DNA from: Branchipolynoe longqiensis
Taxonomy: Eukaryota; Annelida; Polychaeta; Phyllodocida; Polynoidae
Direction: 5' to 3'
DNA: 64,000 bases
Assembly (NCBI GenBank): GCA_030323885.1
Contig: CM059187.1
Location: forward strand, 126,340,025-126,404,024
The position numbers and the translations under genes were made by a program. Below the pieces are notes generated by a model. That model was not told the DNA's origin and searched no databases. It saw nothing but the letters and a program-made list of their open reading frames with translations. How positions within the stretch are numbered: position 1 is the stretch's first letter; each line of letters begins with the position of its first letter. Positions 10,440 through 20,699 of the stretch are shown here, piece after piece.

Positions 10440-10528
10440 CCACACACACACTCTAATACTACTACAATTACTACTACTTGGACATCCTACTGCTACTGCT
10501 ACTATTACTACTACTACTAGTACTACTA
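10440..10528. repeat. (ACT)n/(AGT)n trinucleotide repeat, LINE target
   Basis: ACT/CTG-type triplets turn into AGT triplets around 10515-10542, giving a self-complementary stretch. The 12-mer ACTAGTACTACT at 10517-10528 recurs just after the LINE tail (11759-11770) and is the likely target-site duplication. Confidence 0.7.
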
Positions 10529-11758
10529 GTAGTAGTAGTAGTCCTCCAACACTACCAGGGGACATGTTGGAGGATGCCAAAGTCCCAGAACTTCCCCCAT
10601 GGTCGTTGAGAAAGCCATCGGTTATCCTCCGACTCACGGAACTGAGGAAGTCTGGGACACATCCACTCGAGTACCAAGGACTGCATGCAGAGATTCAAGG
10701 CCAGTTTGCAGACCACCTCTCCATATACACTGATGGTTCGAAAGACCAAAGCCGGGTAGCTGCTGCGGCAGTCTGCCGACGGGAAAAATTTGGTGTATGT
10801 TTGCCCGATCAGAGCTCGATTTTCACTGCAGAAGCCCGAGCACTCCTTCTCGCTTTGGAGTGTATCGAGGTATCCAACCACACTAACTATGTTATATACA
10901 GTGATTCGTTCTCTTGCCTCCTGGCTGTTGCTGGACTGAAAACGAATCACCCTATTCTAGCAACGGTCATTTATAAAATGAACCGACTGACAACGGATGG
11001 GTATGATATCCACCTGTGCTGGGTGCCTGGCCATGCCGGCATGCAAGGAAACGAACGAGCTGATCGGGCTGCGAAGAAGGCCCTGAACTGTGATCTTGAA
11101 CTGTGTCTGATCCCTCACTCTGATCTGAAACAACTAATAGCCACCCACATAAAATCCAAATGGCAACATGAGTGGGATGAAAACATTAATAAACTTAAAG
11201 AAATTGAACCATCTGTGGGAAAGCCAGCACAGACTCATGTGGGAGGTCGGCGGGACCAAGTGGTCCTTGGCCGCTGCCGTATTGGCCACTCGTGGCTTAC
11301 ATATGCTTTTCTGCTCAAGGGGGAACCTCCCCCTGAATGTATTGTGTGTCAGTCCCCACTGACACTCAAACACATTTTACTAAGTTGCGTTGAATTTTTG
11401 GCCCTGCGCCAACAGTTCTACACTGCAGACAGTATGCATGACCTTTTTACTAAGGTAAAACAGGAAAACATTTTAGCCTTTTTGAGGGCAGCTGGACTGT
11501 ACCACCTTCTATAGTTTACTAAATGGATTCTATTAATTATTAATAAAACTTTTCTTTTTCTATGGGAATTTCTTTCCCTTGACCACAAATATATGATTGT
11601 GAGCTTTCTAATTTAATTAGTGTCTACTGGCACATAATTGATTGTCTGCTTTTACATGTAAAAGCGATGGTTTGAACAAAAAACAAACATTTCTCACCGT
11701 GAATATGGCCTATGCTGCCGACACTGCGTAAAGCAACCACCAATCAATCAATCAATCA
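10529..11758 (+). mobile_element. 5'-truncated non-LTR retrotransposon with RNase H domain
   Basis: The element consists of the 3' part of a LINE polyprotein (ORF 10564-11514), a ~245-bp 3' UTR and a (CAAT)n tail at 11741-11758. The flanking 12-mer ACTAGTACTACT appears at both ends. A second, shorter copy of the same 3' end lies at 35367-35681 with a clear 12-bp target duplication. LINE clades with an RNase H domain after the reverse transcriptase include I, Nimb, R1, LOA and some Jockey. Tetranucleotide tails fit the I/Nimb group, but the clade is not proven. Confidence 0.85.
10564..11514 (+). pseudogene. LINE RNase H and C-terminal zinc-knuckle region
   Basis: An open 316-codon reading frame covering the C-terminal part of a LINE polyprotein. 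Residues ~55-180 form a ribonuclease H fold: YTDGSK supplies the first catalytic Asp, EARALLLALE the Glu, YSDSFSC the second Asp, and WVPGHAGMQGNERAD the conserved His and last Asp. All four acidic residues and the HAG motif are visible, so the domain looks intact. A CIVC..H..LSC cysteine/histidine cluster follows near residues 260-280, as in many LINE C-termini. RNase H would degrade the RNA strand during target-primed reverse transcription. The endonuclease and reverse transcriptase are missing, so the copy cannot move alone. ATG 10564 is simply the first Met; the frame stays open upstream into the AGT repeat. Confidence 0.9.
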
Positions 11759-11770
11759 ACTAGTACTACT

Positions 11771-12339
11771 ACTGCAACTAGGCACAAGGTCAAGGACTGA
11801 ATGGCAAGCCCCAGGCTCCCAACCCACTTCAAGGCAAAGCGTGCCTCCGCACACATAATACACCCACAAATAGAAGCCAAGGGCTTTAAATTAAACTCGC
11901 AATTTGCAAAGAGAATAAAAATATAAAACAACACATAACCCCCACACCCCACGCACAACTGCACGCCCTCACATACACAATAATTCACACACGCACAAAA
12001 AGAATCCACCCTTAACTTTTCGACACGGGACAAACGGGTCATAACAAAATGCAAATATTAGTGGCCGATTATGTAATGCTTGGTCACGAATGCCCCCAAG
12101 GTCCAAACAAACTATTACACCCATTTTGTTGTAGAGGTAGGAGGAGTATGTAAAGGCCGACCGGGTTGCATATATACTATTAGCTAAAATTTATGAGTTA
12201 GAAGTTGCATATATTATTATTATACAAATATATTAATTTTAGATGATAAGAAAATGTAAGTGGGGGAATATATTTATTGTGTGTATATGTATATGTATAT
12301 ATATATAGTATATCTATATTTATATATGTTTCTATAATC
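11771..12339. other. No gene seen
   Basis: AT-rich with a CACACAC-rich part (11940-12000) and a (TA)n run near 12285-12330. Nothing recognised. Confidence 0.4.
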
Positions 12340-12860
12340 AAGTGAATGGGGTCGATGCTGGGTCAGTGAATCGGATAGATCTAGATATGCATGGAGACTG
12401 TCTATCCCCATAGACAGGCGGTCAGTGCAGTGACCAGTGCAGTGGTCAGCACAGCGGTCAGTGCCTACAGTGGTCAGTTGTGGTGACCCAGTAACCGATG
12501 GCTTCAGGGGCCGGACGGTGATGACATAACATTGATCTGCATATAATGGATCTGCGCCCGTCGGTCCCATTGTTTGGCGGCTGTCAACAATAGCCAGGGG
12601 ACAAACGGACGGCGGCTACAAGCCTGGTTCCCGGTGCCCGGGCCTTGTCGGGCCGGCCGTGAGGCGGGCCCGACGCAGGCGACCAAAAATGCATAATTGT
12701 TTTTAAACATTGTAGCCTCCAGGGCTCAGCTATGATGGCGAATCGTATTTGCACGGTAGGTAGCATTGTAACCCCCCCCCCCCCCAACCTCTCCTCTCTC
12801 CGCCATCCACCATCCACCATCCGCCATCCCCAGTCACATATCACGTGCGGGGAAGGCAGG
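12340..12860. other. GC-rich, possibly regulatory segment
   Basis: Not an ORF and not a recognised repeat. 12395-12480 carries imperfect GGTCAGTGCAGT units. 12565-12600 holds two oppositely oriented SOX-like sites (CCATTGTTT and AACAATAG) in a CpG-rich stretch extending to 12680. A poly-C run lies at 12772-12784. Motif matches of this length arise by chance, so the regulatory reading is weak inference. Confidence 0.25.
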
Positions 12861-13311
12861 ATGTGTCTCTCTCCAAGCTGCCGGACTTATTTTGAAGAGA
12901 TTTTGTGCCTTGCAGAATATTTGTGGATATATCATATGTGCCCTTTGTACCCTCCACAGAAGGAGTGCTCTACGGATTGGCTTCATACGGGCGAGGTGCT
13001 TGGTGGCGCATGAGGACTTGACCTGCGTGTGTGTGCATATATATACATACATATGATGGAACCTGCTCAGGGGGATGGATGCTACGCGAGAGTTTACGCG
13101 AGTTTGTGTAATCAGACGCAGTGATGATTGTTCCCGGTGTCAACCAACGTCTGGATCACGGAAACCCCGTCCTTCCTCTTCCCATTCTCACCCACCTCCT
13201 CCCCTCGCCACCCGTCCCGCCCGCCACCCCAATCGCAGGTGAGTTTAACAGCCCAGGAGGTAGACTCCACCCCCACCCCATTTCCCCCTACCCCTACCCC
13301 CTGCTTCTTTC
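12861..13311. other. No gene seen; C-rich tract
   Basis: Mixed sequence. 13165-13305 is pyrimidine-rich (CCCACC/CCTACCCC), and the ORFs in both directions over it are low-complexity. Confidence 0.35.
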
Positions 13312-13612
13312 TTGAAGATTTATACTGCCTATCATGGATAAGTCTGAATAGACTTGTTTTCACCATCAGACAGTTTGTCGATAGAAAGCCCGAGTCTACA
13401 CTTTTACCGACCCAAGGGATTTTTAACCTCCCACACCACATAGACAATCTATGAGAGCAACTGGCCTTTGATGATCCTGTAAGTTATACACAGTGGTGGA
13501 AATCCAAATTGGCAGAGATGGGGGGCACAGGGAATCGAACCACCAACCTTTAGATTAGGAGTCCGACCTGGAAAAAAAGTCAGACACTCTAACCACGAGA
13601 ACACCACGTAGC
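13312..13612 (-). mobile_element. SINE-C (tRNA-derived), copy 1
   Basis: Minus strand. The tRNA-like head lies at 13525-13612 with CTCCTAATCTAAAGGTTGGT and the B box GGTTCGATTCC. The body contains GCCAATTTGGATTTCCACCA, ATCAAAGGCCAGTTGC and TGGTGAAAACAAGTCTATTC, ending CAGTATAAATCTTCAAGAAA. In the head the CTCCTAA loop sits on a 5-bp stem in better copies, compatible with tRNA-Arg(CCU); this origin is inferred. Other copies: 30064-30400, 37268-37590, 51868-52172. Confidence 0.85.
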
Positions 13613-13954
13613 CTCTCCGCTAACATTGGAGTCATTCAGTCAAACACGTCCGCAGAACCAGAGACACGATGGGCCTTCACTAAATGAGGATCGATTGACC
13701 TGCTGTGGGGGCGCTGTTTTGCTTTAATTAAGATGTCTGACGGATACAGATGACATCTGGTGGAGCCGTGGCGCATCCTGCCCGCGTGCTGGGATTCCAA
13801 GTAATTAGCTCGTGTCACAAATTAGCGTTCCCATTGCGCGTCTGTCACCTCTATGTCTCACTTTTTTGGGCGGTCTCAGTTTCCACAGTGACCGTGGATC
13901 TGGGTTTAGGGAGCAATGTGTCGAAGACTAACACTTGCAAATAATATAATTAGG
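13613..13954. other. No gene seen
   Basis: Unique-looking moderately GC-rich sequence with no domain-bearing ORF. Confidence 0.35.
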
Positions 13955-14430
13955 TATATGGGTCATTCTCTAAAACTGGGCACAACAGTGTGTCATGGAA
14001 ACCAAAAGTGAAAACCTTCCAAATAATAGCAAACATCCTTCCAAATAATAGCCTAATCCAATGTCCTATGAAGGTTTGCATGTTGTGCATATGTCAGAGT
14101 TGAATTAGATCTTATACAAATTGAGTAATACATTAATATCACTCGTGTAACATGAAAATCACATCCAGAACCTCATTTTAACATATACAACATAGTGAAA
14201 CAAGATTTTATGGATTTTACTGTTAAGCAGACAAGGTTATGACTTACAAGAAAAAAGTTGAAAAATAAGTTGAAAAAAAGTTTGGCGACATGTCTGGTGT
14301 CAATGTATAAATTTTCACATTTTCACTCTAGCACAAAATCATACAATTATAATTTTGATATCTTTTGTGGGATAAATTCAATACATGTAGAACTGCTAAC
14401 ATACCTAATAGTAATAGACAGAGGCTATAA
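13955..14430 (-). mobile_element. TIR transposon fragment (family of 35850-36888)
   Basis: The left end ATATGGGTCATTCTCTAAAA is one terminus of the 1.04-kb element at 35850-36888. The following ~470 bp matches that element's right part in reverse orientation: CATGGAAACCAAAAGTGAAAA, CATATGTCAGAGTTGAA, AGCACAAAA, CTTTTGTGGGATA and AATACATGTAGAAC. The other end is missing. A 24-bp internal tandem duplication (CCTTCCAAATAATAGC) lies at 14018-14060, and a similar duplication exists in the other copy. Confidence 0.75.
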
Positions 14431-15255
14431 TAATTATTTGATTTGCTATCAATAAAACAAATTGTCCATGTTGCCGGAAACATGCATAATTCACAAACCC
14501 TGACTACGGGCTTGCTATGAGCAGCACCATAGATACCGTTCGTAGCGCGCGTCGCTATGTACAAAGTTAACTTCCGGTAGTAGATTCAAAGGCTTGTCCA
14601 GTCCTTACCTGGTCACCGTCGTCGACGGATCGATTGAGCGAATAAGAAAATTGTCCATCCCACCCACCCTTCTTTATGGCTTAGTGTAGGGCTGAGAGAT
14701 TATGGTTCCTATGTCCCTGATATGAACGTGCTGATTGAAATGATTGTGCGAATGTGTGTGAGTGTGCCAGATGTGAGCTGAATGTGTGACCGTGATCTGC
14801 CCGAGCTGCTGCCTCATGTCGTCTGTCCAAGTTGCCTCGAATGAAATTATACAGTATCTTCGGAAATGTATCATACATCATCATATATCATATGATAGTA
14901 CAGTCATAGATATAACCTGCACATAAGTAATGAAATAATGAAATAGTAAAATGCTACCTAATAGATGACTGCATATAAGTAATGAGCACTAGGAAATGAT
15001 ACCTGTGGAAGTTAGAGTAATAATAGCTAAATAGCCCCAATTGTATGTATGTACACTTGATTTTATATTTATCATATACTCTTTTACATGAGATGATATG
15101 ATGAATATAGAATAAAATTCAACTCTGAAAAGAAAATTTAATTTTAGTTTCTTCTATATTCATCACATGCTCATGTACATAGACTGACACACGTAGAATA
15201 CAATTCAATCAGGAAATTGTTAAAATTCCTGCTTAGAATTTCCAACTTACGGGAC
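14431..15255. other. No gene seen
   Basis: AT-rich with a CpG-containing patch at 14530-14640 (CGTAGCGCGCGTCGC). No ORF or repeat was recognised apart from short TGTGTG runs near 14750. Confidence 0.35.
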
Positions 15256-15330
15256 ATATAAATGTCACATGTGTACTTATGTCACATGTGTACTTATGTC
15301 GCATGTGTACTTATGTCGCATGTGTGGCAT
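15256..15330 (+). repeat. 17-bp minisatellite, ~4 units
   Basis: Four copies of TCACATGTGTACTTATG with one variant base (TCGC in the later units). Confidence 0.85.
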
Positions 15331-15411
15331 TTATCCCTGAAAGCGGTACTGATTACCAAAGTTGACTGGCATATGACTTTTGAATATTATACACAAAGAT
15401 CCATGTTGACT

Positions 15412-15700
15412 TCTAGTTCTACACGTGGGTTCGATCCATGGTCAAGTCAAACGGATGAATTAGAAATTTATACTTGTCACTTCCTAGCTAGGCGCTCGGC
15501 ATTATTAGGATAGGGCAAGGACTGGTTGCCTCAGTGTCAGGATAATGTTACTAAGTGGGATATCAGGTCATGGTGCTGGTGGTGTGGTCTCCCATTGGGG
15601 CAGCACTATAAAGTCGCCATGAGCGCACACTGTCACAAGTCGGTACCGTCCTGATATGACCTTATATGTTGCCAGAACCTTAAACTCCAAAAATAGATCA
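15412..15700 (+). mobile_element. SINE-B, head truncated
   Basis: Plus strand from the B-box region (GTGGGTTCGATCCATGGTCA) through GCGCTCGGCATTATTAGGAT, AAGTGGGATATCAGGTCATG, GCAGCACTATAAAGTCGCCA and the TTAAACTCCAAAAATAGATC tail. Confidence 0.85.
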
Positions 15701-16106
15701 ACCAATCCTATGCGGTACGGGATATAGTTACCCTAATTCCAAAATGCCCAGTAAAACACACAACCTTTTATGGGCTATGCTGACAAGATGCACTGACCGC
15801 TAAGTAAGTGTTAAGTTTACAAAGGGATACTTCTCGAGTGGGTGGTATTGCTTTAATTTGTGAGTCTTTGACGCGAAGGTGTTGTACACCCCCCCCCCCC
15901 TCACCAGGTGTCAGGTGAAGATCCAAGGCGTGCTTCATCTTAATAAGTAAATCATGTTAATAGCCACTAACAAATTATCTAATCACATCCACCGACATGG
16001 CCTCAACCGAAACGGCTCCACTCTAGACAGTAAGGTCTGTGAGGCTACACCGCCGTCCTTCTGTATATTCACATACTATACAGACACATCTGGGCCTCCT
16101 ACTGCT

Positions 16107-16107
<1 letters not shown>

Positions 16108-16142
<35 letters not shown>
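16108..16142. repeat. (TA)n microsatellite
   Basis: About 17 TA units, directly before a GAAGAGTTC-type TIR element. Confidence 0.9.
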
Positions 16143-16145
<3 letters not shown>

Positions 16146-16360
16146 GAGTTCGGTCGCAAACCCCGGTAAACGTCAATCCAAAAATTCAATTCAAATTAAA
16201 GATTGTTACCTGAACCTAATTTTAATTCTCATTAATTCCACTTTGCTTGTGAATAAATGACTATGGAGCAATGAACAAACAAATAGGAATGTACAAAAAG
16301 ACAGTTTTGAAGGTTTAATTCCAATGTTTATCTGTATTTTTGGATTGGCGTTTACGGGGA
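16141..16360 (+). mobile_element. GAAGAGTTC-type TIR element, right end lost
   Basis: The left end ATGAAGAGTTCGGTCGCAAA and inner right arm TTTTTGGATTGGCGTTTACG match the complete copy at 50091-50330. The outermost right ~20 bases are replaced by a SINE-B fragment that begins near 16362. Confidence 0.7.
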
Positions 16361-16443
16361 CATTATCCTGCTACTGTGCTAACCAGTCCGTGTCATATCC
16401 TATTAGTATTAATGCTGAGTACCAAGCTAGGTAGCGAAAAGTA
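16361..16443 (-). mobile_element. SINE-B fragment
   Basis: Short minus-strand piece (CATTATCCTG, GCTAACCAGTCCGTGTCATA, TATTAATGCTGAG, GAAAAGTATCAAT) corresponding to the SINE-B mid-body. Confidence 0.7.
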
Positions 16444-16483
16444 TCAATATATATATATGTACATACATGTATGTATATATACC

Positions 16484-16522
<39 letters not shown>

Positions 16523-16526
16523 ATAA

Positions 16527-16562
<36 letters not shown>
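16444..16562. repeat. Compound (TA)n/(TATG)n microsatellite
   Basis: Several long TA runs separated by short TGTA and AAATAAATA interruptions. ORFs over it read as alternating Tyr/Ile and are spurious. Confidence 0.9.
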
Positions 16563-16565
<3 letters not shown>

Positions 16566-16789
16566 ATAGGTAGGAGCTACAAATAACAAGGCAACAAAAC
16601 GAGAGGGTAAATGGATTGGCAACCTTTTTTATTTTCTCGACCAATGGCCGTGTTTTGCCAAGCGGTGTTGACAATTCAGGATGCCAACCATCGCGGAAAC
16701 AGGCAAGTGGGGCGAGTCAGGCGCTCCGCCGGCGTATATATAGGCCAACGCAGGACCTCAGCACACAGTGGAATAATAATAACATATCC

Positions 16790-17115
16790 ATAGAGGGAGT
16801 GTACGTGACGTCATCACTCAGCAGTCAGCAGCCAGCCATCTTGGACTACGAGCACGCTCCCTAGACATGTTGTTAATGTATGCAGATGCAGTAAAACAGA
16901 GTCTTCTTGTGTTCTGGGAGGTTCTGGGCAGTTTACATGTAATGTGTTTACTTACAGCACTTAAGCAACAACTTCTGAGGCCAAACTGCTCAAAACAGTG
17001 ACACATAAACCAACAAATCAGTAAATAAGCAGTGTAGGCAGTTGCAAGCCTTCTGTATGTAATCCAATATGGCCACCGAAAGTTGTCTTGTGACGTCATT
17101 ACACCCCCTCTATAG
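16790..17115. mobile_element. TIR element with TGACGTCA inside both termini
   Basis: About 326 bp. Left arm ATAGAGGGAGTGTACGTGAC then GTCATC; right arm TTGTGACGTCATTACACCCC then CTCTAT, pairing over ~25 bases with mismatches. Each arm contains a TGACGTCA or near match, the CRE/ATF palindrome. The inner arms carry GCCATCTTGG and CCAATATGGC, also roughly inverted. There is no ORF with domains. Confidence 0.7.
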
Positions 17116-17357
17116 ACCGTATGCAATAAACATTCGCAATATATGTAAACAAGCATAATGTATTTTCCGCCCCCTATATTCGCATAACCCTTTATACGTC
17201 TTAAATTGGGTATATATGTAAATATCTTTTCTCCTCGTTACCTATTATGGAGAGAGTGATGGCATTTTTTGTGTGGGGGTTTTGTGGGTGTATTATTATT
17301 ATTATCTTGTTTCCTGTTATGGTAAGAGTGGTAGTGTTTTTGTGGTGTTTTGGGTTT

Positions 17358-17380
17358 TTGGGGGGGGGGGGGGCAGGGGG
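17358..17380 (+). repeat. Poly-G tract in a T/G-rich segment
   Basis: G12 run within a T/G-rich stretch (17260-17385). 17475-17500 is an (ACAT)n run. Confidence 0.8.
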
Positions 17381-17657
17381 ATGTAGAATGTGTCACAATG
17401 CTTATAAATGGTTTACCCTCAAGGATAATGGAATAGTTCATTCGATTTATTAGGGACACTATTTTACATTTTGCACACATACATACATACATACATACAT
17501 AAATGGTTATTCTCAATTTTATTTTATTTCTTTAGTTTAAATTAATGTCGTACCCATAATACATATATGAGAGCATATCATTATATAGAATGTATTAATA
17601 TATAATAACATTCTATATGTGGGTATATAAGAATATATATATGGGATATATATATAT

Positions 17658-17668
17658 GATGGTCCTTA

Positions 17669-17749
<81 letters not shown>

Positions 17750-17763
17750 CACTAAGGGCCATC
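17658..17763. repeat. Inverted repeat enclosing (TA)n
   Basis: GATGGTCCTTAGTG at 17658-17671 pairs with CACTAAGGGCCATC at 17750-17763. Between them lie ~78 bases of (TA)n that is itself self-complementary, so the whole segment can fold into one long hairpin or cruciform. Confidence 0.8.
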
Positions 17764-18048
17764 CATTCTACCAGGTAACCTGAACCTGGACGGCTGCCAC
17801 GCCACTGCACACTCGGCATATATACCGCCCACTCGGGCCTGACTCCTAAAGGCGCATGCGCCCAATGAGTTCCGGTTTGAAATTTAATTTTAAGGTCGCG
17901 GCCCCGTCCCCCAAATCCCCTTGAGCGATCCTCCCCCGTGTGCTCACACCTGAGAGATGACAACACGCCCTGGAGGCAAGTCAATGTCTGGAAGCCCGCT
18001 ATGGCTATACACAGTGGAATATGTTGAAACCATCAATGCAGCGACATA
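17764..18048. other. No gene seen
   Basis: Moderately GC-rich, unique-looking sequence around 17780-17990. It contains a GGCGCATGCGCC palindrome at 17851-17862 (NRF1-like core GCGCATGCGC). Nothing else recognised. Confidence 0.4.
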
Positions 18049-18049
18049 T

Positions 18050-18405
18050 TTAAAGTTGCGTTGTCCGATGGCTTTGATTTTCTATAATTTGTCTGAGATA
18101 AATATATTAAATTCATTGTTAAAAATCTACCTTACTTTAGTTTGAAGTAACTTTCATTTTAAATGGCTAACTTTTGAGATTTTTGACATGCAAATATGCT
18201 AAATTAATTTTAGCAAGCACGCCAAAACTCCGACACCATAGCCTTCTGCAGTAACAGGTTCTATTAAATTGACTCAGTATTCCCTTCTATGTGGCCAAAA
18301 ATGTTTAATAAGTGCATCCGTATGTAAGTTAGAAATGTAGAATCAAATCTAGGTAATTGTTTGGGTTTTCAAAATGTGATGCTTTATCGGACTATGCAGC
18401 TTTAA
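18050..18405 (+). mobile_element. MITE-D (TTAAAGTTGCATAGTCCGAT family)
   Basis: About 355 bp with imperfect ~20-bp TIRs: TTAAAGTTGCGTTGTCCGAT at the left and ATCGGACTATGCAGCTTTAA at the right. The interior shared with the other copies includes CTTTAGTTTGAAGTAACTTT, GGTTCTATTAAATTGACTCA, GTTTAATAAGTGCATC and GTTTTCAAAATGTGATG. No coding capacity. The TTAA at the ends may be part of the target duplication. Confidence 0.9.
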
Positions 18406-18720
18406 TTTTCTTGGTTTTATTGGGGTTTCTTCTTCGTTTACACCCCCACCCCCACTCCCCACCTGTGATAAATATTTAGCAAAAAAATGAAATTTAAAAA
18501 ATAATTTTGTAGTGTGAGTCCATGTATATATATATTAAATATTATCCCATAGTCGTGAAGACTGGGAACTGAATATAACAACGTGTATAATAATGTTCAC
18601 TACTATAACACTTTTAGTATGCATACAACATATCTATTTTTTTTTAAACACACCATTTTACTCAACACATCTCCACAATGAGAAAGTTAATGTATTTCAG
18701 GCAGGCCCCCCCTCTAAGTA
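18406..18720. other. No gene seen
   Basis: AT-rich with a C-rich patch at 18441-18462. Nothing recognised. Confidence 0.35.
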
Positions 18721-18721
18721 T

Positions 18722-18850
18722 ATCAATCAATCAATAGTTCCGTCCTCTAGTCCAGGGTTGGATGAAATGTTTCTCCACTTGTCCCGATGGTGTGCTGTTC
18801 TGATAGACTGTGAATAATTCAAGCCTGTCCACTGTGAAATATTTGTAAAC
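18722..18850 (-). mobile_element. LINE 3' end with ATTG tail, copy 2
   Basis: On the minus strand, ~34 codons (TNISQWTGLNYSQSIR then HHRDKWRNISSNPGLEDG) end in TGA and an (ATTG)n tail. The border and stop are the same as in 4018-4140, so this is a LINE family. The upstream side passes into (TA)n. Confidence 0.75.
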
Positions 18851-18861
18851 CCAAAGCCTAA

Positions 18862-18862
18862 G

Positions 18863-18955
<93 letters not shown>
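18862..18955. repeat. Long (TA)n microsatellite
   Basis: More than 40 TA dinucleotides with a few TG interruptions, ending in GCGCGCGTGTGTG. Confidence 0.9.
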
Positions 18956-18960
<5 letters not shown>

Positions 18961-19502
18961 CGTGTGTGTGTGTCTCTGCACCCCTTTTTTCTTTTAATTT
19001 GGTGAGACTTTGCGATACAGTATCCAGCTGTTGCCAGATTGTGTTACCGGGTTCACTGGTGCAATCCCGTAATTTTTACCCTGAGAATTCAGGATGCGGC
19101 CATAAATTATGTTCAATTCTTACAGAATATAAATCTAACTGAAACCACAACAATACTCCACCCAATACAAAGAGAGAATGACCCAATTCAGACCCTGTCG
19201 AGACAATGTTGTACTTCCTTTATTTATTAGTAATAATATCCATCAGACGGCCTCTGATTTGGCACACTTTTGTTTATTAAGTTCAATAATTATTAATGCA
19301 CACTTTATTCCGCTATCACTATGAATATGGCCTTTTCTACCGACATGGCATTAAATCCGTATAGAATTAACCATCTATTCTACTCAAATTAATCAATCAT
19401 CCATTGGTAAATAACAGCTGCTCTCAATGCACGGACAGGAACAGTGCTAGCCAATTTTACAATCGTTGGTAAGAATCCAGGTTAATTTAGAGCACACACA
19501 TA

Positions 19503-19760
19503 TGAGCCTGTCTCAAAAGTTGATAACTCTTTTTTTTTTTGTCCATTGTAATGATTGACACAAAACAGCACAGAAACGGTTACACTGAAAACACAAGGAC
19601 ATTTGCTTCAAATCAATATCTATTCTATTGGGATTATGAAACACCATGTAAAAAACAAATCAGTTTATCCTGAGCAAATACATAAGCAGATAGTATGTTG
19701 ATCATTGCAATGAACAAAGTTTTGTCGCATATTGTGTAGCACCTTTTGAGAGAGTCTCAT
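19503..19760 (-). mobile_element. GTCTCAAAAG TIR element, copy 1
   Basis: Ends GAGCCTGTCTCAAAAGTTGA and CACCTTTTGAGAGAGTCTCA. The interior matches 28721-28966 in reverse: TGTCCATTGTAATGATTGAC, TTGCTTCAAATCAATAT, GGGATTATGAAACA, CTGAGCAAATACATAAGCAG. Non-coding. Confidence 0.8.
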
Positions 19761-20100
19761 ATACATTTTCGTGTGATATTTCATATAATTGATAGGAATG
19801 AGCTATTCATTTCACCTGTAATATATTCAAGTCACATAGTAAAGTGTAAAAGAAGAACAATCACGGCAACTAAATATATTCCATATTCACACACTGTGAA
19901 TACACTGCTTTAGATTTATAGCTTCAGATTGGCGTTCTCTGTGATTATAGCCATATGTCTTTCGTTCTCGATTGACCCTTTTATACAGTGTAACAGTAGA
20001 TGAACAACTTGGTAAATGTAACCGGATAGTTTGGCACTCTAATTCCTCTACACCGCACGTGCCTAATACTGTACCTACTGGGTTGAGCACAATGCAGACA
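19761..20100. other. No gene seen
   Basis: AT-rich unique-looking sequence upstream of the SINE-A dimer. Confidence 0.35.
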
Positions 20101-20535
20101 GGGAGCCTAGGTGGTGTAATGGTTAGCACACTGGCCCGGAATGCAAAGATATGTGGGTTCGAGTCCCGCTCTAGGCACAATATTTCCCATTTTCATCACC
20201 CCCCCCATGACACTGGTTGCCGTGACCATGATCCTGTACAAGCTACTTGCTGTATGGTTGTTGAACCTAGCCTGTGTATGTATGTGTTACTGCATTGCCT
20301 GTATGTCTGTAATTGTAAGCATTAAAACACTTACAATTCCAGGAGGACGAGTGTCGTAGTCTGCACTGACCTCTCAGGCAAGTAACCACATAGAGAGCTA
20401 GGCGTGGGTAGTGTGGTGATATCAGGGAGCCTAGGTGGTGTAATGGTTAGCACACTGGCCCTGAATGCAAAGAGATGTGGGTTCGAGTCCTGCTCTAGGC
20501 GCAATATTTCCCATTTTCATCACCCCCACGACACA
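20101..20535 (+). mobile_element. SINE-A head-to-tail dimer
   Basis: The first tRNA-like part is at 20105-20176, with acceptor strands GCCTAGG and CTAGGC that pair. A full tail follows to TTGTAAGCATTAAAACACTT. The text continues ACAATTCCAGGAGGACGAGT into the leader of a second copy (CTGCACTGACCTCTCAGGCA), whose tRNA-like part starts at 20429. The second copy stops just after CATCACCCCCACGACA and continues into TA-rich sequence. The period is 324 bp. A dimer with the same junction lies at 59443-59943. Confidence 0.85.
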
Positions 20536-20699
20536 TCTATAAATATATATATATAAGAAATATATAACTATGTACATAATATGTGAAAACCTCTCACCTA
20601 TGAAGTATGATGTTTCTGACACACATACTGAGAAGTTCAGTGCGTCGGCATGTAGGAACATCGGGAGCTGGATGTAAGTGTACGTGGTGGGTGTGTTGG

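Noticed and set aside
12340..12720. Conserved enhancer with paired SOX sites
   Set aside because: Two 7-9-base motif matches in a GC-rich segment are expected by chance at this length; kept only as a low-confidence note.
20105..20176. Possible functional tRNA-Gln gene
   Set aside because: Acceptor, D and T arms can pair, but the anticodon stem (GGCCC..AAAGA region) does not, and the sequence recurs as the head of the dispersed SINE-A; it is a SINE promoter, not a tRNA gene.
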